From positions 1-40,376 of the forward strand of contig DZAX01000019.1 of the NCBI GenBank assembly GCA_022729705.1: a stretch of 40,376 nt of DNA, read 5' to 3'. This document shows, one piece after another, positions 33,427 through 40,327 of this stretch. The translations under genes and the position numbers were made by a program. How positions within the stretch are numbered: the first letter of the stretch is position 1; each line of letters begins with the position of its first letter. This stretch comes from Helicobacter cetorum (lineage in GTDB: Bacteria > Campylobacterota > Campylobacteria > Campylobacterales > UBA6016). The notes under the pieces are model-generated. The model did no database searches. It was not told the DNA's origin and saw only the letters and a list, made by a program, of their open reading frames with translations.

Positions 33427-34662
33427 ATGGAAAAGATACTAATAGTCGAGGACAATAAGGCGCTAGCAAAAGCGTTATCGGCGCACATTTCAAAAATATC
33501 CAAATACGTCGTAGTTATTGCGCACTCAATGGAAGAAGCAAAAAAAGCGACCGAAAACGAAAGTTTTCTCGCAGCTCTTCTTGACTTAAATCTTCCAGAC
33601 GCACCAAATGGAGAAGTGGTTGATTATATCTTAGCTCTCAATATACCCTCCATTATTCTAACGGCAAACTTTGACGAAGCTACAAAAAAAGTTGTTCTTC
33701 AAAAACCGATTATAGATTATGTCTATAAAGACAAACTAAAAGATGTGGATTATATCATCACAAAAGTAGAGAGATTAGAGAAAAACAGAACCCAAAAGGT
33801 TTTGGTAGTGGACGATTCTAGGGTAATTAGAGCTGAGATTAAAAACTACCTATCCAGAGAGCTTTATCAAGTATTAACGGCGGCTAACGGCGAAGAGGCA
33901 CTCTGGCTTTACAATAACGACCCCGATATTTCGCTTGTAGTTACAGACTACAATATGCCAATTATGAACGGGCTTGAGCTAGTAGAGAAGCTAAGAGAAA
34001 TAACCACAAAAAACACGCTCTCAATTGTTGGTATCTCTTCAAACGATGAGACGGCGGCAAATTTTTTAAAGTTTGGAGCAAATGATTTTATAAAAAAGCC
34101 GTTTACCAAAGACGAGTTTGTGTGTCGTGTCAATAACGCCGTAGAAGCCCTTGAAAACATAAAACAAATAAGGCAAATATCTATAACTGATTTTTTAACG
34201 GGCATCTACAACAGACGTCATTTTTTTGAAAAATTTGCAGACTACTACAATAAGGCGGTTGAGGTTGGCGAGCCTTTTGCGTTGGCGACATTCGATATAG
34301 ATAATTTCAAATCCATTAATGACGCTTATGGGCACCCAGTAGGAGATGAGGTGATTAAAATAACGGCAAATGCGTTACGAAACTATGCAAAAGGAACTGA
34401 CGTTGTAGCCAGAATAGGCGGGAAAGAGTTTTGCGTGCTACTAAAATCAATAAATGCGGGCAACGCCATCGCCCTCATCGACTCCATTAGACGGGCTATT
34501 TCATTGACCGCCTTACAGCTAAAAAACGGCGAAACATTGCGTTTTACGGTATCGGCAGGACTCTCCACAAATGCGCTAAGCTCAATGGAAGATATGATTG
34601 ATCATAGCGATGCGCTACTTTATAGAGCTAAAACAAGCGGTAAAAATTGTGTAATGTATTAG
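33427..34662 (+). CDS. REC-REC-GGDEF protein with variant GGKEF site
   Basis: This 411-aa protein has receivers with D53 (ALLDLNLPD) and D174 (VVTDYNMP), then a GGDEF domain (about 245-411) with ATFDIDNFKSINDAYGHPVG and VARIGGKEF. The signature residue that binds metal, D or E, is K333 here. The inhibitory RxxD site is KGTD, so its arginine is lost too. The architecture is that of Campylobacter CbrR. It may be a non-catalytic GGDEF acting as regulator or scaffold beside the HD-GYP enzyme; that is inference. Repeat R6 begins at the base after its stop. Confidence 0.92.
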   Translation: MEKILIVEDNKALAKALSAHISKISKYVVVIAHSMEEAKKATENESFLAALLDLNLPDAPNGEVVDYILALNIPSIILTANFDEATKKVVLQKPIIDYVYKDKLKDVDYIITKVERLEKNRTQKVLVVDDSRVIRAEIKNYLSRELYQVLTAANGEEALWLYNNDPDISLVVTDYNMPIMNGLELVEKLREITTKNTLSIVGISSNDETAANFLKFGANDFIKKPFTKDEFVCRVNNAVEALENIKQIRQISITDFLTGIYNRRHFFEKFADYYNKAVEVGEPFALATFDIDNFKSINDAYGHPVGDEVIKITANALRNYAKGTDVVARIGGKEFCVLLKSINAGNAIALIDSIRRAISLTALQLKNGETLRFTVSAGLSTNALSSMEDMIDHSDALLYRAKTSGKNCVMY

Positions 34663-34708
34663 ATGTTATACGCTAACACGGGCAAAGCCCGCATAAATGT
34701 GGGAGAGG
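34663..34708 (-). repeat. Truncated three-hairpin repeat, copy R6
   Basis: The end motif ATGTTATACG starts at the base after the TAG stop of the GGDEF gene. cgctaacacgggcaaagccc follows as in other copies. The sequence then jumps to gcataaatgtgggagagg, which is hairpin 1. Hairpin 2 and half of hairpin 3 are missing; the join lies in the GCGGG shared by hairpins 1 and 3. It sits between convergent genes. Confidence 0.8.
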
Positions 34709-34727
34709 TTGTGCTGCAAGGGCTTGA

Positions 34728-36509
34728 TTAAAAACTCTTTTCATACCATCTGCTGAAAATATAGAGTCCCCAAAGATGATGCCTAAAGCCTTTGTCGTGC
34801 CTTGGTTTTAGGTAAAACTCTATATTTTTTGTATTAAAGAGTCCGGTTTTTGCGGCGACTCTTCTCACTACGTCCAAATCCCCATCTTCTCTTAACCACT
34901 CCATAAATGGATAGCTAAACCCTTTTTTCTCTCTTCTGGTAATAACGGGCGGCAAAATGTCCGAAAAAGCCTCTTTGAGAAATGATTTTGGAGAAGTCGG
35001 AATTTTGTAGGTACTTTGGATACTAAGTGAATGCACTACAAACTCTCTATCCAAAAATGGGGCTCTCACCTCTATGCCGTTTGCCATAGATACTCTATCT
35101 ACTTTATGCAAAAGCGCCTCGTCAAGCCACAATCTCAAATCGACAAACGACGCCCAACGCCAGTAGTCTCCGCCTCCGCCCGCCTCAAACTCTTTTCTAA
35201 TGTCGCCAAGCATCTCTAAAGACGAAATTGCGCCGCCTGTGAGAAGCCTCTCTCTTTGCGAATCAAGGAAGTTTTCACCATATCCACGATAAACAGGCTC
35301 ATCTCTAAACACTCTCAAAAACCACTCCCACTCTTTGTTGTAGGCGATATTTGCGCTAAAGTAGTTTTTGAGCCACCCCTTATACGGCGCCTCTCTCATA
35401 GCTTCAAACTTTGCGTATTCTGAGTATTTGCGGTATCCGTAATATTGCTCGTCGCTCCCCTCCCCGCTTAAGACGCATTTGACGCCGCTCTCTCTTATGC
35501 GTCTCATCAAAAAATCAAGCGGTAATCCGGCTGGGTCGTTGAGAGGCTCGTCCATATAGCCCACAAAACGCTCTAGCGAATCGAAAAAATCAGTTTTGGA
35601 AAACACAAACTCTGAGTGTCTGGCTCCAAAAATTTCAGCACTCTCTCTCGCCGCCGCTCTCTCATCGTACCCGTCATAACCCTCATAGCCTACCGTAAAC
35701 GTTTGAAGCTTTTTTCCGCATATCTTTGACGCGGCTCCAAGTACAAGAGCGCTGTCTAATCCGCCGGACAAGAGAGAGCCAACCTCTGTGTCGGCGGAGA
35801 GCCTAAGCGAAAGAGAGTCAAAAAAAAGCTCTCTTGTTTTTTGTATAGACTCCTCTTTTGAGCTTTTATTTATAGGCTTAAGTGGTGTGTCAAATCTGCT
35901 TTTAAAGATAGAACCGTCATCAAACTCCAACAGCTCTCCGGCATGAAGCTTAAAAATATCTTCATAAATAGTATGGGGCGCCACAGGCGATAAAAAGCCA
36001 AAAAAACCGTTTAATCCCTCTTTTGAAATAGTTTTATTTTTTAGGTGCGGCAACAGGGCTTTTATCTCTGAGGCAAAAAATAGCGAGCCGTTGAGAAGTG
36101 TATAAAAAAGAGGTTTTTTGCCGATAGCGTCGCGGGCTAGAAGTAGTTTGCGACCATCCCAAAAAGAAATGGCGTACATACCACGAAGTTTTGTTAAAAA
36201 AGCTTTGCCATGCGCCAAAAGCCCGCATAGCACTACGTCGCCCTCAGAGAAAGGCTCCGATATATGTAGCTCTTTTGCAAGGCTTTTATAGTTGTAGATT
36301 TCGCCATTAAATACGACTCTTGCCAAACCGCACGCAAAAACGCCGCCGTTTTGCTCTATATCCATAATAGCTAAGCGAGTTTGTCCAAAAAAATAGCCGT
36401 TTGCAGCTTCAAAAGAGACGCCGTCAGTTCCTCGCGGCGCAAGCGAGTCCAAAGAACGCTCTGCCGCATTGCGGTTATAGTCGCCGACTACTCCGAAAAT
36501 CCCGCACAT
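34728..36509 (-). CDS. asnB: Glutamine-hydrolysing asparagine synthetase paralogue
   Basis: This 593-aa protein has an N-terminal glutaminase domain with catalytic C2 (MCGIFGVVGDY) and VFNGEIYNY, and a C-terminal synthetase domain with the pyrophosphate loop SLLSGGLDSALV near 250 and GEGSDEQYYGYRKY. The last motif differs from the usual GEGSDELFGGY. It is the third gene of an operon whose first two make a sugar nucleotide, 6 nt after the acetyltransferase. In that setting AsnB paralogues such as WbpS amidate uronic acids, so the acceptor may be a sugar rather than aspartate. No clear ribosome site precedes the ATG. Repeat R6 lies after its stop. Confidence 0.87.
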   Translation of the reverse strand: MCGIFGVVGDYNRNAAERSLDSLAPRGTDGVSFEAANGYFFGQTRLAIMDIEQNGGVFACGLARVVFNGEIYNYKSLAKELHISEPFSEGDVVLCGLLAHGKAFLTKLRGMYAISFWDGRKLLLARDAIGKKPLFYTLLNGSLFFASEIKALLPHLKNKTISKEGLNGFFGFLSPVAPHTIYEDIFKLHAGELLEFDDGSIFKSRFDTPLKPINKSSKEESIQKTRELFFDSLSLRLSADTEVGSLLSGGLDSALVLGAASKICGKKLQTFTVGYEGYDGYDERAAARESAEIFGARHSEFVFSKTDFFDSLERFVGYMDEPLNDPAGLPLDFLMRRIRESGVKCVLSGEGSDEQYYGYRKYSEYAKFEAMREAPYKGWLKNYFSANIAYNKEWEWFLRVFRDEPVYRGYGENFLDSQRERLLTGGAISSLEMLGDIRKEFEAGGGGDYWRWASFVDLRLWLDEALLHKVDRVSMANGIEVRAPFLDREFVVHSLSIQSTYKIPTSPKSFLKEAFSDILPPVITRREKKGFSYPFMEWLREDGDLDVVRRVAAKTGLFNTKNIEFYLKPRHDKGFRHHLWGLYIFSRWYEKSF

Positions 36510-36515
36510 GGTTCG

Positions 36516-37085
36516 CTAGAGTAGCGTCACTCTCCCATTTTCTAGCTTATATTTCGTGTCGTCGCTTTTATCAACAGCTATATCATCCGTATCAAATGAG
36601 AGTTTATAACCGGCTTTTGAATACCAAGCTTTTATTTTCGCGGGAGAGCCATATACCAACGCAAATGCGGGAATATCCCTAGTCACAGTACTTCCGGCAC
36701 CGACAAATGCGTATTCGCCAATAGTAACGCCGCATACCACCGTGCAATTAGCACCCAAGCTAGCACCTTTTTTTACGATAGTTTTTTTATACTCGTTTTT
36801 ACGAACTATAAAGCTTCGCGGGTTTATCACGTTTGTAAATACAGCCGAGGGTCCTATAAAAACGTCGTCTTCTATCACGACTCCGTCATAAAGACTGATA
36901 TTATTTTGCGCTTTTACATTGTCGCCGATTATGGCATTTGGTCCTATGACGCAATTTTGTCCGAAAGAGCAGTTTTTGCCTATCCTGCTTCCCTCAATCG
37001 CATGACAAAAATGCCAAATCTTCGTACCCTCGCCTATCTCTACGCCATCATCAACATATGACGATTCGTGCACAAAATATGACAT
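36516..37085 (-). CDS. Left-handed beta-helix acetyltransferase, WbpD-like
   Basis: This protein is 189 aa from ATG 37085, which has GAGG 6 nt upstream; an earlier in-frame TTG overlaps the previous gene and lacks a site. Hexapeptide repeats run through it (IGEGTKIWHFCHAIEGSRIG, then CVIGPNAIIGDNVKAQNN, and ASLGANCTVVCGVTIG). The sequence closely follows WbpD, which acetylates the 3-amino group of a UDP-sugar using acetyl-CoA. Related FdtC/QdtC enzymes act on dTDP-amino sugars, so the substrate is uncertain. It follows the aminotransferase by 1 nt. Confidence 0.88.
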   Translation of the reverse strand: MSYFVHESSYVDDGVEIGEGTKIWHFCHAIEGSRIGKNCSFGQNCVIGPNAIIGDNVKAQNNISLYDGVVIEDDVFIGPSAVFTNVINPRSFIVRKNEYKKTIVKKGASLGANCTVVCGVTIGEYAFVGAGSTVTRDIPAFALVYGSPAKIKAWYSKAGYKLSFDTDDIAVDKSDDTKYKLENGRVTLL

Positions 37086-37086
37086 C

Positions 37087-38181
37087 TTAAACCTCAAAAA
37101 ACTGTTTTATTTTTTCGCATACGAATAGCGCATCATCCACGCTTAGGTGTTCACCAATAGGCAACGACAGCAACTCTGCATCAACACGGCATGCGAAAAA
37201 TCCTTTTGTCTCCTGCGTAATATATGAGTACGCCGCAAGCTTTGGCAAGGCTACCGGATAGTGCACGCCCGTCTCAATGGCGCAATCAGCCAAAAATGCC
37301 TTAAGGTCGTCTCGCTTTGCGCTTCGCACAACAAATAGATGCCATGCGTGCTTTCTATTTTCATAAATAGTCGGCAAGACTAAGGGCGTAGAAGCCAGCT
37401 CTTTTAGATAGATTTTTGCTACTTCATCTCTTTTTTTGAGCCATCCGTCAAGATGTGGAAGCTTTACGCTCAAAATTGCCGCCTGAAGAGCATCAAGTCT
37501 TGAGTTTCTACCCTCAAACTCATGGTCATATTTGCCTGAGCGTCCGTGGTTTGCGTACATTTTGCTATTTTTTGCAAACTCATCATCGTTTGTGATTATT
37601 GCGCCGCCGTCGCCGTAGGCACCTAAATTTTTGCCGGGATAAAAGCTAAACGTAGAAGCCGTACCAAAAACACCTACTCTTTTACCCTCAAACTCCGCAC
37701 CGTGAGCCTGTGCGCTATCCTCCAAAAGAAAAAGAGAGTATTTATCGCAAAACGTTTTTAACTCATTCATATCGCAAGGCAATCCGTAAAGATGTACGCA
37801 AATAACAGCTTTTACGCTCTCATCCATTAAAGCTTCTACGCTTTTTACGTCTATCGTATAATCTTCTTTGACATCGGCAAAAACAACCTGAAAACCTGAA
37901 TTTGAAACAGCCTCGCTTGTAGCGATAAAACTATTGGCTGGAACAACTACTTTCGAGCCTTGCGGCAAAGCCAAAGCTTTTAAAGCTATTTCAATAGCGT
38001 CCGTCCCATTGCCAACTCCGACGCAATGTTTTGTGCCAATGTATACAGCAAACTCATTTTCAAATTTTTTTACTCTCTCACCGCCTATATATGCGGAGTC
38101 CGCTATTACGCCCTCAATCGCCGCGTCTACTTGCGGCTTTATACTTTTGTATTGAGAGTAGAGATCTAAGAATTTAATCAT
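37087..38181 (-). CDS. DegT/DnrJ/EryC1 sugar aminotransferase
   Basis: This 364-aa PLP enzyme transfers an amino group to a keto-sugar nucleotide. Family marks are FLDLYSQYKSIKPQVDAAI at the start, GVGNGTDAIEIALKAL, LLEDSAQAHGAE, and the PLP lysine K184 in FSFYPGKNLGAYGDGG. With the WbpD-like gene next, a WbpE/FdtB-like role (3-amino group installed, then acetylated) is likely. The product would be part of lipopolysaccharide, capsule or a protein glycan. GGAA lies before the ATG. A decayed transposase lies upstream, within about 90 nt. Confidence 0.9.
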   Translation of the reverse strand: MIKFLDLYSQYKSIKPQVDAAIEGVIADSAYIGGERVKKFENEFAVYIGTKHCVGVGNGTDAIEIALKALALPQGSKVVVPANSFIATSEAVSNSGFQVVFADVKEDYTIDVKSVEALMDESVKAVICVHLYGLPCDMNELKTFCDKYSLFLLEDSAQAHGAEFEGKRVGVFGTASTFSFYPGKNLGAYGDGGAIITNDDEFAKNSKMYANHGRSGKYDHEFEGRNSRLDALQAAILSVKLPHLDGWLKKRDEVAKIYLKELASTPLVLPTIYENRKHAWHLFVVRSAKRDDLKAFLADCAIETGVHYPVALPKLAAYSYITQETKGFFACRVDAELLSLPIGEHLSVDDALFVCEKIKQFFEV

Positions 38182-38264
38182 AAAATTTCCATATTTTTAG
38201 TATTTGCAAATGAATAATTTTTTTATATTCGGATATTTTTCTATTTTTTTTCGCAATAAGCCAA

Positions 38265-38605
38265 TTAAATTGTTTAATCCCCTAAACTGTAGGTACGGAT
38301 TATCTTTAAAAAAGTTCGGGGCTGGAGTCAAACTTTTCTAGCAATATAGTATAAGGAGTCTTAAACTTTAAAGCTTTTAATTTCTTCTGGTGGTTATAAT
38401 ACAGAAGATAACTCATCAGGTGTTGCTTAAGATGGTTTTGTTAAATATCTCCACTTGTCCATTAGTCTAGGGGTGTTTAAATTTAGGGTCTAAACTCACA
38501 GACAATTTGCTGTTCTGTGTCGCTTAGCGATGATTTAATCTTTTTAGCACCACTCTTTTTATCTTCTGTGCTTGTATCTCTTTTCCATCTATGAACCGTT
38601 TATAG
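38265..38605 (-). pseudogene. Second IS481-type transposase remnant, frameshifted and deleted
   Basis: On the minus strand, VHRWKRDTSTEDKKSGAKKI and SDTEQQIVCEF are the linker region. After a deletion come HPXTNGQVEIFNKTIL-like codons with stops (the DDE C-terminal part) and YYNHQKKLKALKFKTPY, ILLEKFDSSPELF and, after a one-base shift in a T-run, KDNPYLQFRGLNN. It shares its 5' end and C-terminus with the 29.7-kb remnant but has a different deletion. The rest of 38182-38676 is AT-rich leader DNA for the two divergent genes and the fliK promoter. Confidence 0.8.
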
Positions 38606-38622
38606 TCGTAATGAAATAACTA

Positions 38623-38640
38623 TTGGAACTTTATTTGCTT
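38623..38640 (+). promoter_or_regulatory. Sigma-54 (RpoN) promoter of fliK
   Basis: TTGGAACTTTATTTGCTT has GG (38625-38626) and GC (38637-38638) exactly 12 nt apart, the same form as the flgI promoter. Transcription should start near 38650; the fliK ATG is at 38677 with GAAGG upstream. The IS481 remnant ends about 18 nt upstream, where an RpoN activator site might be expected. Confidence 0.88.
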
Positions 38641-38676
38641 TATTAGATCAAAATTCAGTTTTGAAGGTTATGAAAG

Positions 38677-40122
38677 ATGAGCGAGCAGATAGTAGCGCAA
38701 AAAACCGCCGCCTCAAAAGCAAACGGCAAGACCAATCCTCTCGCCGGAATGCTAAAAGCGGGGCAAACGGACATAAAAGACGGTAAAGAGTTTATCAAAA
38801 AACTCGTTGAGATGGCAAAAAAAGGGGAGATAGAGCTAGATAAAAACGGCTCTGTAAAGATAAAGAAAACTCAGATCAAAGAAGAAGATATAGATGCGAC
38901 AACTCTTCTAAACATCAAAAGCCTGCTCTCAAATATAAAACAAAACGACAAAATGGCGATAGACAAAACCGTAAAAGAGCTAAGAGACGCTGCGGCAAAA
39001 CTAGATAGCAAAAAAGACGTCGGCGATACGCAAGCCTTGAAAAAACTACTAGAATTAGCCAAAGACGGCGGTGCAAACGTCAAAAAAATAAAAGTAGAAA
39101 AAGTAGAAACGGCGGCGGATGAAGAAGTGACTGACGCACAATCAAAAAAAGCTAAAAAAACTAAAACGGAAGCGGAAACAAAAGCGGATGCAAAAGCCAA
39201 GCCTGAAATTAAGGCGGAAACAAAAGCGGATGCAAAAGCCAAGCCCGAAATTAAGGCGGAAACAAAAGCGGTTTTAGAGCAAAACTTGGCGGCGCAAAAA
39301 AGTTTGGCTGAAAAGAGTGAAAAAGCGGCAAAAACGGATGCGGCAATGAAAATCATCTTGAATCCAAAAGAGGCTCCAAAAGAGGCTACGTTAGCGGCAC
39401 TGTTGCAAGAGATAAAAAAAGACGGCAAAAAAGATACGGATGTAAAAAAAGAGCTTGACGCCAAAAAAGAGGCGAAAAAAGAAGTTCTTGCAAAAACCGA
39501 ATCGCAAAAAGAGAGTGCCGTCATAGACGCAAAACTACAAACAGAGACGATAATCGCCGCAGAGATTGGAGCTAAAAAAGAGCTGACAAAAGAGATTATT
39601 AAAGAAGCGATTACAGAGGAGTTAACAGCCAAAACAGAGCAAGCGCAAGCAACGCTCATGGAAGCCCCGAAACAAGCCGAAACAGAACTAAAGGGCAAAA
39701 TGGCGGTAGCCTCGGAAGCTCTTAAAAACTTTTCATCGGACATGAAAGAGATGATAGAGAGCTATAAGCCGCCTGTCATGAAAGTATCGATGGAGCTAAA
39801 TCCGCATAATCTAGGCGCCGTGGACGTAACACTTATTACAAGAGGTCAAAACCTAGTAGTCAACGTCTCCTCAAGCCAAGAGACAATGCAGATGTTTATG
39901 CAAAACATCACAGAGTTCAAGCAAAATCTAGCGGCGCAAGGCTTTGTAAGCTTGCAAATGAATTTTAATTTCTCGGATAGCAATAAAGACCAAAATAGTC
40001 AAAGCAAGGGTTACCAAAAAGAAGCGACAAGAAAATATCAGATAAGTAGCGAGGATATGAGCCTCGGCTCTGCTACGGCTGATAGTCTTGACATCATAAT
40101 GCCTCATCCAAAGTATGCATAA
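38677..40122 (+). CDS. fliK: Flagellar hook-length control protein FliK
   Basis: FliK is a secreted ruler that stops hook growth and switches export to filament proteins. At 481 aa, residues 1-340 are Lys/Glu/Ala-rich and disordered, the ruler part. The C-terminal Flg_hook domain (about 355-445) has MELNPHNLGAVDVTLITRGQ, then NLVVNVSSSQETMQMFMQN and LAAQGFVSLQMNF. An in-frame 42-bp tandem repeat adds two 14-residue units, so hook length could vary with copy number. Sigma-54 control fits its hook-stage role. Repeat R7 lies downstream. Confidence 0.92.
   Translation: MSEQIVAQKTAASKANGKTNPLAGMLKAGQTDIKDGKEFIKKLVEMAKKGEIELDKNGSVKIKKTQIKEEDIDATTLLNIKSLLSNIKQNDKMAIDKTVKELRDAAAKLDSKKDVGDTQALKKLLELAKDGGANVKKIKVEKVETAADEEVTDAQSKKAKKTKTEAETKADAKAKPEIKAETKADAKAKPEIKAETKAVLEQNLAAQKSLAEKSEKAAKTDAAMKIILNPKEAPKEATLAALLQEIKKDGKKDTDVKKELDAKKEAKKEVLAKTESQKESAVIDAKLQTETIIAAEIGAKKELTKEIIKEAITEELTAKTEQAQATLMEAPKQAETELKGKMAVASEALKNFSSDMKEMIESYKPPVMKVSMELNPHNLGAVDVTLITRGQNLVVNVSSSQETMQMFMQNITEFKQNLAAQGFVSLQMNFNFSDSNKDQNSQSKGYQKEATRKYQISSEDMSLGSATADSLDIIMPHPKYA
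39172..39271 (+). repeat. In-frame 42-bp tandem repeat within fliK
   Basis: There are two full units (39172-39213, 39214-39255) and a 16-bp partial unit (39256-39271). Units encode AETKADAKAKPEIK and differ by one silent T/C change. Because 42 is divisible by three, slippage would lengthen or shorten the ruler region by 14 residues without breaking the frame. Confidence 0.92.
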
Positions 40123-40169
40123 AATAAAAAACGGAATAAGCTTTGCTTGTTAACATACAACATCGGTAA

Positions 40170-40219
40170 AAACTCTGCCGCTTTATGCGGCTAGCTTCGG
40201 CGACTCATGCCGCAAACAT
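40170..40219 (+). repeat. Partial repeat unit preceding R7
   Basis: aactctgccgctttatgcgg plus ctagctt is hairpin 1 as in R1. It then breaks into cggcgactcatgccg (a further small stem cggc/gccg) instead of the usual spacer. R7 is therefore a composite, like R1. Confidence 0.65.
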
Positions 40220-40230
40220 AGCAAAACAAG

Positions 40231-40327
40231 GTGCTCTCCCGCCTTTGGCGGGTAGCTTTAGGGGGTTGCAAGGGACATTCATGTCCCTGCCGCAAAACAC
40301 AGGCTTTGCCTGTGTTTTGCGTAATTG
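40231..40327 (+). repeat. Three-hairpin dispersed repeat, copy R7
   Basis: This forward copy lies downstream of fliK. Hairpin 1 is perfect (cccgcc/ggcggg). Hairpin 2 is agggacat/atgtccct. Hairpin 3 (40291-40321) is a perfect 14-bp stem cgcaaaacacaggc/gcctgtgttttgcg with TTT loop; most of the upper stem differs from the other copies while pairing is kept. The end motif is degenerate (gtaattgt). The last 49 bases of the window hold nothing I recognise. Confidence 0.88.

Noticed and set aside
39172-39271. CRISPR-like direct repeats
   Set aside because: The units are directly adjacent with no spacers and lie in frame inside fliK.
38871-39743. 290-residue reading frame antisense to fliK
   Set aside because: It is a by-product of Lys/Glu/Ala-rich codons; the product is a Ser/Ala/Phe low-complexity string with no start signal, and fliK on the other strand is clear.
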